This document shows positions 46,091 to 56,715 of a stretch of DNA of 64,000 nt, one piece after another. The DNA lies in the NCBI GenBank assembly GCA_024346935.1, contig AP024878.1, forward strand, positions 2,666,001 to 2,730,000, written 5' to 3'. This DNA is from Vibrio inusitatus (GTDB lineage: Bacteria > Pseudomonadota > Gammaproteobacteria > Enterobacterales > Vibrionaceae). The position numbers and the translations under genes are program-made. The notes below the pieces were generated by a model. It did not search any database. It was not told where the DNA came from and saw only the letters and a list, made by a program, of their open reading frames with translations. Numbering within the stretch: the stretch's first letter is position 1; each line of letters opens with the position of its first letter.

Positions 46091-47105
46091 TAATTCCTCC
46101 AAATCGTCGGCGTACTACTCGCGATTCGTCTTGATTTTCACTATAAAGCAGGCTCCTCAAGCGAACTCGGGCATCCTGCACAAATACTTCTGCGTCTAGC
46201 TCAAAATAACGGCTATCGACAGATAGGTATTCCTTCGCCTTATTTTTTACTTCAGCACTGATACTGGCAATATTGCCTTCAGCTAAGAAATCATCCGTGC
46301 TCTCCCATCCATCATACGGACGGTCTTCAATAACCTGTTTCGCCTGATCATCACTCAAGGCAGGTTCAAACAGTGCGACCAAAAGCTTAGATTGCCATGG
46401 TCTCAGTGTATTCACATTGATGCGTAAATCATCGGTAGGAAGCGCGCATGCTAACCATGAGATGCGCCTCATTGATGGGCCATCCATCTGATAAACACTA
46501 CGAAGCTCACTCAAGTCAGCAATCAAGCCATTTGCAGCCATGTAAGAGGGAGACAATCCTTCATAAGTGGCATCTTCGACACCAGACTGAGTCACCACTC
46601 CATCGTCTTTATCTAGATATTCCCACGTAGAGTCGGCAACAACTTCCGCTTGATAACTGTCTAGCCCTACCTCTTCTAGCAAGGTTCGCCACACCTGAAG
46701 TAAGTATGGGCGAGAACTGGAAGTGGGGTCGATATTGACTGCGGCCAGTGAATTAACGTTAAAACACGCCTGCATATCCCTAACACCCCCCCTCGCCTCG
46801 CCATAATCCAACGGGTAGGATTGCTCCTCTAACGCCCATGGTTGACTTAGATTGACAGTATCTCCGTCCTCTAAGCTCTCCTCGATACCGTATCTAGCTA
46901 ATGCCTCAACACCGATAGCATACCAGTAGGCTTGTTGGTTATTGACTTGGCTGCTTGCTCTATCCACCCCCAGCACCAATCGCTCTGACATGGTGGCAGC
47001 AATGGCTGTCATGATAGCCAACAGAAGCAACACCACTAACAGAGCAACGCCTCGCTGATTACCTTGGCCTTTCATTCGTTGTAAATTACTGTGGCGTATC
47101 TTCAT
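46059..47105 (-). CDS. gspK: Type II secretion minor pseudopilin GspK
   Basis: GspK is the largest minor pseudopilin and sits at the tip of the pseudopilus with GspI and GspJ. The prepilin leader ends at QRG before VALLVVLLLLAIMTAIAATMSERL. Unlike other pseudopilins it has no Glu at +5, here a Val/Leu stretch, which is normal for GspK. The large alpha-helical insert domain follows. I choose ATG 47105 (MKIRHSNLQ), which has GAGG five bases upstream; it overlaps the gspJ end by 20 bases. The length is about 348 residues. Confidence 0.92.
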   Translation of the reverse strand: MKIRHSNLQRMKGQGNQRGVALLVVLLLLAIMTAIAATMSERLVLGVDRASSQVNNQQAYWYAIGVEALARYGIEESLEDGDTVNLSQPWALEEQSYPLDYGEARGGVRDMQACFNVNSLAAVNIDPTSSSRPYLLQVWRTLLEEVGLDSYQAEVVADSTWEYLDKDDGVVTQSGVEDATYEGLSPSYMAANGLIADLSELRSVYQMDGPSMRRISWLACALPTDDLRINVNTLRPWQSKLLVALFEPALSDDQAKQVIEDRPYDGWESTDDFLAEGNIASISAEVKNKAKEYLSVDSRYFELDAEVFVQDARVRLRSLLYSENQDESRVVRRRFGGISERNPDSSAQ

Positions 47106-47727
47106 TAATCCTCTCAAGCTGACCATCAGCAGTTAGGTAGATACGCTCGAGCTTGCCATAATCTTCGAGGGTTAAATGTACTGCGATTGCCTTTGGCAAT
47201 GCGTTACTGTCTTCCCACTCTTCTAACCAACTCTCTCCGTTGTAAAAACGAATATCAAACTCCTCGACCTTATCAAGAAGCGGAGTCACGATGCCTTGCT
47301 GTCCAGCAGGAGTGTCTGGGTATCGCCACCAAACTCGCTCAAGCTTATTATCTCGAACTCGGTAGCCTACTTTAGTGACTTCTCCGCGAGGAAATTGCTG
47401 CTGTGGGTTAATCCAACCTAAACGAGTAAACAGCACGCCCTTTTCATCGGAATCAAGTAGGTTATCCTGCCAATAAATAAGACCTTCACCAGCTTCTTGT
47501 CCATCGTTGCGAAAGCGACGAATCGCTATCTGACGAAAGTCACTATCTAAATAGACTAAAGATGCCTGCAACTGCTGCAAACGGCCTAATTTTTCTTGAG
47601 ACTGCTGATTACTCAGCTGAGTCTGAAATACCAACTGATACGCAGCCATACTGAGGCTTGCAAATACTGAGATCGCCACTAGTACTTCAATCAGGGTAAA
47701 GCCTTTCGCTTTTTTATAACGGTACAT
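47086..47727 (-). CDS. gspJ: Type II secretion minor pseudopilin GspJ
   Basis: The 213-residue protein has a type IV prepilin leader (MYRYKKAKG) cut before FTLIEVLVAISVFASLSMAAYQLV, with Glu at +5. The globular domain includes IRRFRNDGQEAGEG and VGYRVRDNKLERVWWRYPD, as in EpsJ. With GspI and GspK it forms the tip complex that starts pseudopilus assembly. Its start overlaps the end of gspI by 14 bases. Confidence 0.93.
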   Translation of the reverse strand: MYRYKKAKGFTLIEVLVAISVFASLSMAAYQLVFQTQLSNQQSQEKLGRLQQLQASLVYLDSDFRQIAIRRFRNDGQEAGEGLIYWQDNLLDSDEKGVLFTRLGWINPQQQFPRGEVTKVGYRVRDNKLERVWWRYPDTPAGQQGIVTPLLDKVEEFDIRFYNGESWLEEWEDSNALPKAIAVHLTLEDYGKLERIYLTADGQLERINEDTPQ

Positions 47728-48073
47728 AACTTCTTACCGTTACTAGAGGACTATCCATTTTTTCATCTAGAGCCACACTGACATCAACCGCCCGTAAATA
47801 ATCATTGCCCGTTGAGATTGGCGTAATGGACCAATACCACGTATAACCGGCTAATTCAGATGTGCCTTTGCGTGCTGCTTTAGGTGGCTCGGCCAGCATC
47901 ATTAGTGCCATTTGGTTATCCACTACCATGCCAGCAAAGGTTTTTTGCTCAAGATAGCCGATACTATTGATGTGTTGAGTGACAGCTCTAACAACGCTAA
48001 TAGAAGCCGTTGCAAAGATGGCTAAAGCAATCAAAACCTCAAGTAATGTCATACCTCTAGAAGACTTCATCAT
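47714..48073 (-). CDS. gspI: Type II secretion minor pseudopilin GspI
   Basis: A short pseudopilin of 119 residues. The leader MMKSSRG is followed by MTLLEVLIALAIFATASISVVRAV, with the conserved Glu at +5 after the cleavage site. I choose ATG 48073, six bases after GAGG, over an upstream in-frame GTG (48085) that lies in front of that ribosome site. It is part of the GspI-J-K tip complex. It overlaps gspH by 17 bases. Confidence 0.92.
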   Translation of the reverse strand: MMKSSRGMTLLEVLIALAIFATASISVVRAVTQHINSIGYLEQKTFAGMVVDNQMALMMLAEPPKAARKGTSELAGYTWYWSITPISTGNDYLRAVDVSVALDEKMDSPLVTVRSYVPL

Positions 48074-48656
48074 CGAACTCCTCACCCGGCTTTAGTAATC
48101 GAAAGCTGCCATTTTCTAGCGCCATTACACGCCAATTTTGATCACCTTGGGCTTCTGAGCTCGGATGGATATAGACTTCAAATGGTGTCAATTCACCACT
48201 AGACAAAATAAAGACTTGGGGCGGTGCCTCTTTATCTTTATCCTCTTCCTCCGCGAACATGTCCTCATCGAACAGTGATCCCTCTTCAAACAAGCTGTCC
48301 TTCTTTCCCCACACACCATCACCCAATTCCCAGGCGAGTGTTAAGCCATCTTCAAGCTCAGTATCTGCTGGGATCCTTCGGTGCTCTAGTGCCTGCCAAC
48401 CCTCTCGGGTCAGCTGCAAAAGTCGATACTTATTACCAGCGGGATCAAAACGAACACCAAGATCCCAACCATTCAGTATCGCATCTTGATGCAGTAGGTT
48501 GAGACGTTGATAAAACTGTTGTGCACGAGTCTTTGCTGCATCTGAACTGCTAGTGGGCAAATTGACCACCACGGCTATAGCGCTGACCGACACCAAGACC
48601 ATGACCAACATGATCTCTAGGAGCGTAAAGCCACGCTGTCGTTTATCACGTCTCAC
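48057..48656 (-). CDS. gspH: Type II secretion minor pseudopilin GspH
   Basis: The 199-residue protein has a prepilin leader (MRRDKRQRG) before FTLLEIMLVMVLVSVSAIAVVV and a GspH-type domain. Compared with the usual core it has an acidic insertion near residues 119-145 with two similar LF(E/D)E segments. GspH joins the major pseudopilin filament to the GspIJK tip. The start is GTG 48656, twelve bases after gspG, without a visible Shine-Dalgarno site, so expression may depend on coupling with gspG. Confidence 0.9.
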   Translation of the reverse strand: MRRDKRQRGFTLLEIMLVMVLVSVSAIAVVVNLPTSSSDAAKTRAQQFYQRLNLLHQDAILNGWDLGVRFDPAGNKYRLLQLTREGWQALEHRRIPADTELEDGLTLAWELGDGVWGKKDSLFEEGSLFDEDMFAEEEDKDKEAPPQVFILSSGELTPFEVYIHPSSEAQGDQNWRVMALENGSFRLLKPGEEFDDEVF

Positions 48657-48668
48657 TATGAATACGTA

Positions 48669-49112
48669 TTATTGGAAATCTTGTAGATTCCAGTTACCGA
48701 TATCAGAAGATGAACCTTCACCACCCTCTTGACCATCAGCACCTAGAGTAAAGATATCAATGTTGCCGTTATCACCAGGACTCAGGTACTGGTAATCGTT
48801 GCCCCATGGGTCTTTCGGAAGACGACGAATATAGCCATCATTACGGTAGTTACGAGGCTCAGGAGAACCTGTTGGACGACTCACCAATGCTTCCAAACCT
48901 TGGTCTGTGGTTGGATAAACACTGTTGTCTAGCTTGTACATATCAAGTACATTTTCCAACGCAACGATATCGGTAATCGCTTTCTGTTGGTCAGCTTTCT
49001 CCTTGTTACCCAAAAGGTTAGGCACAACAAAGCTTGCCAAGATACCTAGAATAACGACAACAACCATAACCTCTAGCAAGGTAAAGCCCTGTTGCTTTTT
49101 GTTATATTTCAT
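48669..49112 (-). CDS. gspG: Type II secretion major pseudopilin GspG
   Basis: GspG builds the pseudopilus piston. The leader MKYNKKQQG precedes FTLLEVMVVVVILGILASFVVPNL, and the globular part has the family calcium-site loop region DPWGNDYQYLSPGD and a C-terminus ending DIGNWNLQDFQ, very like V. cholerae EpsG. I choose ATG 49112 (147 residues), which has GGAG six bases upstream; two in-frame starts lie just before but would put that ribosome site inside the gene. It is 29 bases after gspF. Confidence 0.96.
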   Translation of the reverse strand: MKYNKKQQGFTLLEVMVVVVILGILASFVVPNLLGNKEKADQQKAITDIVALENVLDMYKLDNSVYPTTDQGLEALVSRPTGSPEPRNYRNDGYIRRLPKDPWGNDYQYLSPGDNGNIDIFTLGADGQEGGEGSSSDIGNWNLQDFQ

Positions 49113-49141
49113 TTTTTTCTCCATACACTCGGGCAAAAACA

Positions 49142-50359
49142 TTAGGCGCCCGAAACCAAATTATTCAACTCAAGCAGCGGCATCATAGTCGCTACCACAA
49201 TAAACAATACAATTCCTGCCATAAATACGATCAGTAGTGGTTCAAAGATACCTAAAGCAAGGTTCACTTGCGATTCAAAGTCTTGGTCTTGGTTATCCGC
49301 AGCGCGCGTCAGCATTTGCTCCAACTCACCAGACTGTTCACCACTCGCAATCATATGTAGCATCATCGGAGGGAACAGCTTACTTTGCTGCAGAGAATGT
49401 CGAAGGCTTGCGCCTTCTCGCACCTTATCAGACGCTTCAAATACCTGCTTCTTAAAGAATTTATTCCCCATTACCTCGGCTGCAACTCGCATACCATCTA
49501 ACAAGGGGATAGCACTAGCAGAGCAAATCGCGAGTGTACGTGCAAAACGAGAGGTATTGAGCCCTCTAGCAACTCGCCCGATAACCGGTACCTTAAGTAC
49601 TTTATGATCCCAGCTTAACCTAAGCGCAGGCTTCCGTAATAAAATCTTAGTACCCACAATTAAGGCTAAAATACTGCCAACCAGTAACACGCCATAGTCT
49701 TGAACAAAGTCACTGGCGTTAATCAAAATTTGAGTAGAAACAGGTAACTCTTGCCCCATTTGGATAAATTGGTCAACGATCTTAGGTACTACTGTCGCTA
49801 ACAAAAAGCCAATTACACCCACCGCAATTAGGGTAAGCATGATTGGGTAAATCATGGCTTGTTGCAGCTTAGAGCGAAGCTGCTGACGTTTTTCTGCATA
49901 GTCCGCCAGACGCTCTAATACCGCATCTAAGTGTCCAGATTTTTCACCTGCAGAGACCATAGCGCAAAAGAGATCGTCAAAAATGGCAGGATATTCGCGC
50001 ATACTATCAGCGAGAGTGTAGCCTTCAACAACCTTTGAGCGAACACTGACCAACATGCTACGAATCCGCGCTTTTTCTGATTGCTCAGCCACCGCTCTTA
50101 AACACTCTTCAAGTGGCATTCCCGCCTGCACTAAGGTAGACAACTGACGAGTTAACAAAGCAAGATCAGGAGTACTAATTCCACGCTGAAAGCCCTTTGA
50201 CTTAGCCGCTTCTTGCTTGGCTTTGGTTTCGGTTATTTCAACCGGCATCAGGCCCTGTTCTTTCAGACGATGTCTTACCTGACGAGCATTATCACCCTCG
50301 ATAACACCTTTTTTTTGACGTCCTTTTACATCCAGTGCCTTGTATTCAAATGCCGCCAT
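49142..50359 (-). CDS. gspF: Type II secretion inner membrane platform protein GspF
   Basis: The 405-residue polytopic protein has two GspF/PilC domains, each with cytoplasmic helices, and three transmembrane segments near residues 170-190, 223-240 and 375-395. The N-terminal [23 protein letters not shown] is typical. It couples GspE ATP hydrolysis to pseudopilus growth. Its ATG overlaps the gspE stop by one base. Confidence 0.96.
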   Translation of the reverse strand: MAAFEYKALDVKGRQKKGVIEGDNARQVRHRLKEQGLMPVEITETKAKQEAAKSKGFQRGISTPDLALLTRQLSTLVQAGMPLEECLRAVAEQSEKARIRSMLVSVRSKVVEGYTLADSMREYPAIFDDLFCAMVSAGEKSGHLDAVLERLADYAEKRQQLRSKLQQAMIYPIMLTLIAVGVIGFLLATVVPKIVDQFIQMGQELPVSTQILINASDFVQDYGVLLVGSILALIVGTKILLRKPALRLSWDHKVLKVPVIGRVARGLNTSRFARTLAICSASAIPLLDGMRVAAEVMGNKFFKKQVFEASDKVREGASLRHSLQQSKLFPPMMLHMIASGEQSGELEQMLTRAADNQDQDFESQVNLALGIFEPLLIVFMAGIVLFIVVATMMPLLELNNLVSGA

Positions 50360-51867
50360 TACTCTTCCCTAGTCACTCGCATTACTTCTTCAAGGGTAGT
50401 CTTGCCAGCTCTCACTTTGTCCAGACCATCATGACGGATACTTGGAGTAGACGCTCGAATGGCTAATTCGATCTCTTGCTCACTCTGCTCGCCATGAATC
50501 AGTTCCTGTACTTTTTCATCAACAACTAGCAGTTCGTGAATACCTGTTCGGCCTTTATAACCCTTATGGTTACAATGTTCACAGCCATTAGGTTTATGCA
50601 AAACCAGATCATCCTCAGGTTGTAGGTTGAACAGTTTTTTCTGCTCAGCATCTGCTTGGAAAGGTTGCTTACATTGTTGGCACAAAGTACGTACCAAACG
50701 TTGAGCTAAGATACCTAGCAATGACGAGGAGATAAGAAATGGTTCTATACCCATATCTCGCAATCGAGTGATCGTACCCACCGCGGTATTAGTGTGTAGC
50801 GTTGACATAACTAAGTGACCAGTCAAAGACGCCTGTACCGCGATCTGTGCGGTCTCAAGGTCACGAATCTCACCGACCATTACGACATCGGGATCTTGAC
50901 GCAAGATTGCTCTTAATCCGCGAGCAAAGGTCATGTCAACTTTAGGGTTTACCTGTGTTTGTCCAATGCCATCGATATCGAATTCAATAGGGTCCTCTAC
51001 AGTCAGAATATTGCGCTCAGCACTATTCAATTCCTGCAAGCCTGCATACAAGGTGGTTGATTTACCAGAGCCCGTAGGTCCGGTTACCAAAATAATGCCG
51101 TGAGGTCGCTTGATAAGCGTTTGAAAGTTAACGTGGTTGTGGCGCGCCATACCTAAGCTATTTAGATCCAGCTGCGTCGCATTTTTATCGAGAAGACGCA
51201 TCACCACTCGCTCTCCATGAGACGAAGGCATAGTGGATACACGCACATCTACTGCTCGCCCACCAATCAGCAATGAGATACGACCATCTTGGGGCACGCG
51301 CTTCTCGGCGATATCAAGCTTAGCCATAACCTTAACCCTAGACACAAGTAGTGGTGCTAGTTTGCGACTTGGTGCTAGGACGTCACGTAGCACACCATCC
51401 ACACGGAAACGAATGGACAGTGACTTCTCGAAGGACTCTATATGAATGTCCGAAGCACCTTCTTTGATCGCCTCACCTAGCATGGCATTGATCAATTTGA
51501 TGATTGGTGCATCATCTTCAGCTTCAAGCAAATCCTCATTTTGTGGCAGCTCTTCTGCCAATGAGAAGAAATCGTCGCTGTCTGCGCCAATATCTTCCAT
51601 TAACTGTCTCGCTTCAGACGAATCACGCTGATACGCATCGGAAAGCTTTGAGTCAAAACTCTTCTTATCGAGCTCAACCAACTGAATAGGCAGAGACGAA
51701 ACTCGAGTCACCTCCAGCAGGGTTGAGGTCTGTAGCGGTTCAATGAAAAACAGTTGGTTAGCACTGGCATCTTCATTGGGTTCAAGCACCACGTTAAAGC
51801 GCTTGGCAAAGCTAAATGGCAGACGGGTCATGCTCGTCTCAAACCTTGAAAATGCACCACTTTCCAT
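50359..51867 (-). CDS. gspE: Type II secretion ATPase GspE
   Basis: GspE is the hexameric secretion ATPase. It has N1E/N2E domains, Walker [16 protein letters not shown] near residue 262, an Asp box and Walker B region ([16 protein letters not shown] near residue 315), the His box (STLHTN) and the C-terminal zinc domain with CQQCKQPF and [12 protein letters not shown]. The length of 502 residues agrees with V. cholerae EpsE (503). It binds GspL at the cytoplasmic face. It overlaps gspD and gspF by one base each. Confidence 0.97.
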   Translation of the reverse strand: MESGAFSRFETSMTRLPFSFAKRFNVVLEPNEDASANQLFFIEPLQTSTLLEVTRVSSLPIQLVELDKKSFDSKLSDAYQRDSSEARQLMEDIGADSDDFFSLAEELPQNEDLLEAEDDAPIIKLINAMLGEAIKEGASDIHIESFEKSLSIRFRVDGVLRDVLAPSRKLAPLLVSRVKVMAKLDIAEKRVPQDGRISLLIGGRAVDVRVSTMPSSHGERVVMRLLDKNATQLDLNSLGMARHNHVNFQTLIKRPHGIILVTGPTGSGKSTTLYAGLQELNSAERNILTVEDPIEFDIDGIGQTQVNPKVDMTFARGLRAILRQDPDVVMVGEIRDLETAQIAVQASLTGHLVMSTLHTNTAVGTITRLRDMGIEPFLISSSLLGILAQRLVRTLCQQCKQPFQADAEQKKLFNLQPEDDLVLHKPNGCEHCNHKGYKGRTGIHELLVVDEKVQELIHGEQSEQEIELAIRASTPSIRHDGLDKVRAGKTTLEEVMRVTREE

Positions 51868-53897
51868 TACTTCGCTTCCACTTGCTCAATAAAGGCTTGT
51901 AGCTCAGAAGGTCGACGAGCTTCATCACCAAATTTAGGCATAACAGGCACTAAATCATCAGACATTAGCCTCAGGCCTTCTTCTGCTTTATACAGTTGCT
52001 CCGCGCGAATGTAGTTGTATTTACGTTGAGTAATACCATCAGCTGTCATTCCATCACGAATAATTGTTGGCTTAATGAAAACCATCAAGTTTTTCTTTTC
52101 AACCTGAGTACTGGTGGATTTAAACAACTGACCTAACCAAGGGATGTCGCCTAAGATTGGCACTTTAGATTCACTCTCTAACGCACGTTCATCAACTAGG
52201 CCACCTAGAACCAACATCTCACCATCTTGAATCATTACTGATGTATTTAATTGGCGCTTAGCAAATCGAACATCTACCGCTCCATTGGCTCCCAATACAT
52301 TAGACACTTCTTGTTCAATTTGAAGCTGAACAGAATCACCCTCGTTGATCTGTGGTATCACCTTCAACTTGATACCCACTTCTTTTCGGTCAACGGTTTG
52401 GAACGGATTGTCATTGTTTGAGCCTGATGTCGAACCCGTCAGTACCGGTACCTCTTCACCAACTATGAATGATGCCTCTCCATTATCCATTACGGTAATA
52501 CTCGGAGATGACAGAATATTTGAATTCGAGTCTGTAGCAACCGCACTAATTAACGCAGTCCAATCTCCCATTGCTAGACTAATCGCCGCACCATTCACAC
52601 CACCCAGTGCTGCAGCCAGGGCAGTATAATCACCTGCTTCAGTTGTGGTTTCATTTCGTAGGAAATTGCCGTTTTCATCGTATACCGCAGTCGTGGATTC
52701 GGTATCTTTCGCTTCTTCAAGACCCACCATTACCTGACCAATCGGTGCTCCTGTATTGCCATACTGGATCATTGCACCCGTTTCTAGGTTACCCCATTGC
52801 ACACCAAGGTTGATGCCATCACCCTCGGACATTTCTACAATCAAGGCTTCAATAAGTACCTGAGCTCGGCGAATATCTAACTGCGCAATAATGTCTCGTA
52901 GCGCCTTCATAATATCGGGTGGCGCAGTAATCACGAGGGAGTTAGTCCCCTTATGTGACGAAATCATTACCTCAGAATTAGGATTTCGTATAGCTGCAGC
53001 GCCTCCCTGAGCGGTTTTCTTAGCCGCAGCTAGGTTGTCAGAGACCCCTTTAAGTACTTCTACAAGATCTTCAGCATTAGCATTTTTGAGGTAAATAACT
53101 TGGTTATTGCCCTTAACCGCCATCTCTTTATCTAGTTGAGATACCACCGTTCTTAGGCGCTTTCGTACTTGTGGATCGCCTGAGATCAACACTGAGTTGG
53201 TTCGCTCATCTGCAACCAGTTTAGGCTGTAGGAAGGCTGGTGTATTTTTTGCATCGGTGGTCTTGTTCAACGCCTCAACAATACGGACCATCTCTGCTGC
53301 AGACGCATTTTTAAGTTCGACAACCTCAATAGATTTATCACCAGCTTGGTCAACACGTTCGATGATTTCGGCCAAGCGATTTACTACCGCAGCACGACCT
53401 GTAATCAGTATAATGTTGGCAGGGTCATAGTGAACTACGTTACCGGCACCAGCATTGTCATTCAATTGACGTAGTAGTGGCGAGAGTTCACGAACAGAAA
53501 CATTGCGCACAGCGACAACACGAGTCACAACTGCATCGCCTTTGACGTTAGAATCACCAACTACTGGAACGGCTGAGGTTTTCGCATCTTTAGCTTTTAT
53601 GACTTTAAGTACACCGTTTTCCATTTCAACAACGGCAAACCCATACACTTCAAGAACACTAAGGAAAAACTGGTAATACTGCTCTTCGTTGAGCACATCA
53701 TAGCTACGCACATCGATTTTGCCCCTAACTGTAGGGTCAACAATGATGGTTTTTTCTAAGTTACGTCCGACGATATTGATAAATTCGCCAATATCCGTTC
53801 CCTTGAAGCTGGCGCTAAATTCATTGGCGCTGAATGCGGGCGCACACGCCAAACTTCCCATCAACAGCCATGCGCTCTTGCTAAACCAACTTTTCAC
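51867..53897 (-). CDS. gspD: Type II secretion outer membrane secretin GspD
   Basis: GspD forms the outer membrane channel. The 676-residue precursor has a signal peptide (ending ACAPAFS|A), periplasmic domains N0 ([25 protein letters not shown]), N1 to N3 with repeated (V)I(L/A)ITG.. segments, and the secretin domain with [27 protein letters not shown] near residues 455-485 and [26 protein letters not shown]. The C-terminal part has VERK-type end strands and an S-domain-like tail that may bind a pilotin. It is the second gene of the operon. Confidence 0.96.
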   Translation of the reverse strand: MKSWFSKSAWLLMGSLACAPAFSANEFSASFKGTDIGEFINIVGRNLEKTIIVDPTVRGKIDVRSYDVLNEEQYYQFFLSVLEVYGFAVVEMENGVLKVIKAKDAKTSAVPVVGDSNVKGDAVVTRVVAVRNVSVRELSPLLRQLNDNAGAGNVVHYDPANIILITGRAAVVNRLAEIIERVDQAGDKSIEVVELKNASAAEMVRIVEALNKTTDAKNTPAFLQPKLVADERTNSVLISGDPQVRKRLRTVVSQLDKEMAVKGNNQVIYLKNANAEDLVEVLKGVSDNLAAAKKTAQGGAAAIRNPNSEVMISSHKGTNSLVITAPPDIMKALRDIIAQLDIRRAQVLIEALIVEMSEGDGINLGVQWGNLETGAMIQYGNTGAPIGQVMVGLEEAKDTESTTAVYDENGNFLRNETTTEAGDYTALAAALGGVNGAAISLAMGDWTALISAVATDSNSNILSSPSITVMDNGEASFIVGEEVPVLTGSTSGSNNDNPFQTVDRKEVGIKLKVIPQINEGDSVQLQIEQEVSNVLGANGAVDVRFAKRQLNTSVMIQDGEMLVLGGLVDERALESESKVPILGDIPWLGQLFKSTSTQVEKKNLMVFIKPTIIRDGMTADGITQRKYNYIRAEQLYKAEEGLRLMSDDLVPVMPKFGDEARRPSELQAFIEQVEAK

Positions 53898-53992
53898 TTA
53901 ATACTCCCAAAAAAATCAATGGCATTCCATGCCGAGCATGGCCTTCATAATTGAGCCGATGCTTCCTAGTCGATAACAACTCTGTTACCAAA

Positions 53993-54937
53993 CTATAGTT
54001 GTAAATAAATATCGTAGCGTTGACCATCTCGCTCAACGGTGAGGTTAATCTCACTTAAATCGCCTAAAGACTTCCAAACCTGCCCCATTGCTGACGGCTC
54101 TGTAAGGTCGGCTCCATTTAGTTCTACTGCTATATCGCCATCTTGTAGGCCCACAGAATCAAACAAAGCACGCTCGCGCCCTGGGCGAACACGATAACCC
54201 ACCAACTTACCGTCACGATTAACTTGAGATAGACGAATATACTTGAGGAACTGTTGAGGATTCTCTGATATTGCTGCTTTGATAGAATCTAGATCACCTA
54301 GATCGACCTGTGGATTGTTACCCTGAACGTTCGATTGAGGCTGTTGCTTCGCAATTTCTTGTACATCCGCGACGCGCTTATATTCTATCCCCTCTAACAT
54401 TAAGGTTTCATTACGGCCTTGGTTTTCGATGATAACTCTATCTTTTAACACGTTATGCAACTGCGCTCGCGTGCCATCAATCGTCTCACCAATTCCATAA
54501 GTATCCTGATTTCCTCTGTTAGCAATAACCGCTAAGCTGTTTTTTTGATTGCTACTGGCAACCACACCTACCAATACAAGATTTAGACGTGTTTTCGGAG
54601 CATCAACGACTTGCTCAACAACCGCAGGGGCATCTTCTGACTCTTCACCAAACAAGTTTGCATTGAGCAGAGGTGCGATATCAGTACCTTGCTGTTGAAC
54701 AGCATTAGTACCAGCGCTAGTGGTTGAGGGTCTCCAGCGTTCAACTCCTGATTCTGATCCCATTAGATGCCAGAATAAATGACCACACAGCCAAGCGGAG
54801 GTGACCAACAAAACAAAAGTCAATCCTCGGGCAATTATCGCCTGCTGATTCACTACACTATTTAGTAGTTGATTGGCTTTGTGCGAGTATGTGGAAAACT
54901 TAGACAAAACAGGTCCTTTTGATGTACCGACTTCCAT
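53993..54937 (-). CDS. gspC: Type II secretion protein GspC
   Basis: GspC connects the inner platform to the secretin. It has one N-terminal transmembrane helix (AIIARGLTFVLLVTSAWLCGHLFWHL), a homology region in the periplasm (RLNLVLVGVVASSNQKNSLAVIAN, near residues 116-140) that binds GspD N0, and a C-terminal PDZ domain (VGYRVRPGRERALFDSVGLQDGDIAVELNG). I prefer ATG 54937 (314 residues); an in-frame GTG four codons earlier is possible. It is the first gene of the operon, which is divergent from hslR; the 183-base gap must contain the operon promoter. Confidence 0.93.
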   Translation of the reverse strand: MEVGTSKGPVLSKFSTYSHKANQLLNSVVNQQAIIARGLTFVLLVTSAWLCGHLFWHLMGSESGVERWRPSTTSAGTNAVQQQGTDIAPLLNANLFGEESEDAPAVVEQVVDAPKTRLNLVLVGVVASSNQKNSLAVIANRGNQDTYGIGETIDGTRAQLHNVLKDRVIIENQGRNETLMLEGIEYKRVADVQEIAKQQPQSNVQGNNPQVDLGDLDSIKAAISENPQQFLKYIRLSQVNRDGKLVGYRVRPGRERALFDSVGLQDGDIAVELNGADLTEPSAMGQVWKSLGDLSEINLTVERDGQRYDIYLQL

Positions 54938-55052
54938 AGTATATGCCACTGAGGCATTGGGGCTACTGGGCTAAACAGGTGCGCAAGATTACCATAAATA
55001 TCGTTACCAAAATTAGACAGTCAATAAATTCGAATGTAAATAAATGCATTTA

Positions 55053-55079
55053 CTTGAAAAATGATATATCCGTCACCAT
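55053..55079 (+). promoter_or_regulatory. Sigma-32-like promoter of hslRO
   Basis: CTTGAA at 55053-55058 and CACCAT at 55074-55079 (one mismatch to CCCCAT) are separated by 15 bases, the same spacing as in the hslVU promoter of this window. The site ends 41 bases before hslR, a heat-shock gene. Confidence 0.75.
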
Positions 55080-55120
55080 TAATCAAGCTGCTGGATAACA
55101 CTTAGAGAGCAAAAATCACT

Positions 55121-55507
55121 ATGAGTTCCAATACCGAGTCTGTAAGACTAGACAAATGGTTATGGGCAGCACGCTTTTATAAGACCCGCTCGATCGCTCG
55201 CAACATGATCGATGGCGGCAAGGTCCACTATGAAGGACAGCGTAGCAAACCGAGTAAAATTGTGGAACTAGGGGCTACCATTACCCTACGACAGGGAAAT
55301 GTTGAAAAAACAGTTAGGATAGAAAAAGTTTCTGACCAACGACGCGGAGCACCTGAGGCGCAAATGCTCTACAGCGAAACAGCTGAGAGCGTGAAAAAGC
55401 GAGAACAAACCGCTTTAGAGCGCAAGATGCACGCACATAACCCGAGCCCTGAACGTCGCCCTGATAAAAAACAGCGACGCGATCTGATTAAATTTAAGAA
55501 CCAATAA
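55121..55507 (+). CDS. hslR: Ribosome-associated heat shock protein Hsp15
   Basis: Hsp15 binds 50S subunits that carry stalled peptidyl-tRNA and helps recycle them. The 128-residue protein has an S4 RNA-binding domain at the N-terminus ([32 protein letters not shown]) and a basic C-terminal helix ([16 protein letters not shown]). The family length is about 130. hslO begins 14 bases downstream, giving the hslRO heat-shock pair. Confidence 0.95.
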   Translation: MSSNTESVRLDKWLWAARFYKTRSIARNMIDGGKVHYEGQRSKPSKIVELGATITLRQGNVEKTVRIEKVSDQRRGAPEAQMLYSETAESVKKREQTALERKMHAHNPSPERRPDKKQRRDLIKFKNQ

Positions 55508-55521
55508 GCTGGAGTTTCCAA

Positions 55522-56394
55522 ATGGAAAACAACGTGTTAAATCGTTATTTATTTGAAGATTTATCTGTACGTGGTGAATTAGTACAGCTAGATAAAGCCT
55601 ATCAAGCCATCCTAGATAGCAAGCAATACCCAGCAGCAGTTCAAACCTTACTTGGCGAACTACTAGTGGCAACATCACTGTTAACAGCAACGTTAAAATT
55701 TGAAGGCTCTATCACCCTTCAACTACAGGGCGACGGCCCAGTATCACTGGCAGTCATCAATGGTGACAACAATCAAAAGATGCGCGGTGTTGCTCGCTTT
55801 GAAGGCGAGATCGCCGAGACTGCGACTCTTCATGACATGCTAGGCAAAGGTCACCTGGTGATTACTATTTCACCAGACAAAGGCGAGCGCTACCAAGGTG
55901 TTGTTGGCCTAGAGGGCAATACCCTTGCAGAGGTTCTCGAGGCTTACTTTGAGCGTTCAGAACAACTTAAAACGCGCCTATGGTTCCGTATTGGCGAACA
56001 TGAAAGCAAGCCACACGCTGCAGGCATGTTGTTACAGGTTGTTCCTGATGGTACTGGCTCTGCGGATGACTTCGAGCACTTAGAGCAACTAACGGACACA
56101 GTGAAGAACGAAGAGTTGTTTGGTCTACCTGCTAATGAGTTGCTATACCGACTATACAACCAAGAAACTGTAAAACTGTTTGAACCACAAGAAGTTGAAT
56201 TCTTCTGTGGTTGTTCTAGAGAACGCAGCGGTGCAGCAATCATTACTGTGGCACGCGAAGAAATTAACGATATATTGTCGACAGAAGGTAGCGTAGGTTT
56301 ACATTGTGACTACTGCGGAACCACTTACGACTTTGATGCGGCTCAAGTAGAAGAATTGTTTGCTCACGCTGAGAATAAGCCTACATTGCACTAA
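55522..56394 (+). CDS. hslO: Redox-regulated chaperone Hsp33
   Basis: Hsp33 is a holdase activated by oxidation and heat. The N-terminal chaperone domain is followed by a C-terminal redox switch with four zinc-binding cysteines arranged as CxC and Cxx[11 protein letters not shown] near residue 230 and HCDYCGTTY near residue 262. The length of 290 residues matches E. coli (292). It follows hslR in the heat-shock operon and ends at a strong terminator. Confidence 0.97.
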   Translation: MENNVLNRYLFEDLSVRGELVQLDKAYQAILDSKQYPAAVQTLLGELLVATSLLTATLKFEGSITLQLQGDGPVSLAVINGDNNQKMRGVARFEGEIAETATLHDMLGKGHLVITISPDKGERYQGVVGLEGNTLAEVLEAYFERSEQLKTRLWFRIGEHESKPHAAGMLLQVVPDGTGSADDFEHLEQLTDTVKNEELFGLPANELLYRLYNQETVKLFEPQEVEFFCGCSRERSGAAIITVAREEINDILSTEGSVGLHCDYCGTTYDFDAAQVEELFAHAENKPTLH

Positions 56395-56416
56395 GCTCAC
56401 AGTTTAAGCATTTTAT

Positions 56417-56443
56417 AAACCGGCCAAATGGGCCGGTTTTTTT
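56417..56443 (+). terminator. Intrinsic terminator of hslRO
   Basis: AAACCGGCC (56417-56425) pairs with GGCCGGTTT (56431-56439) around a five-base loop, followed by a T run. Confidence 0.88.
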
Positions 56444-56590
56444 ATATCCATCACTTTTCATAGCGCAATATGTTCATAAAACCCGCATTGACTCGCATTT
56501 TTAGCATGAAATATGCCAATTGTGCGCTTTTATGATCAACCTCAAGACTTATTCCTGTCCAAATCCTGAACTACAAAAACGTGATCCTTG

Positions 56591-56620
56591 TTGAAAAAAT
56601 AATCAAAAAAGCCATATATA
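56591..56620 (+). promoter_or_regulatory. Candidate promoter of pckA
   Basis: TTGAAA at 56591-56596 and TATATA at 56615-56620 are spaced by 18 bases and lie about 95 bases before pckA. The rest of the 320-base gap between hslO and pckA (56395-56715) holds the hslO terminator and AT-rich sequence with no gene. No convincing CRP site was found. Confidence 0.4.
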
Positions 56621-56715
56621 GTCAGTATTAAGAAGATTACTTGCTAGACCAAAATACTTATAAATTCAGTAACTTCAAAATTATTCTTACTATAAATACC
56701 CTACAAGGAGCACCT

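Noticed and set aside
56641..56715. Upstream extension of pckA
   Set aside because: The true start at 56716 has a strong AAGGAG ribosome site and gives the family length; the extension is leader sequence.
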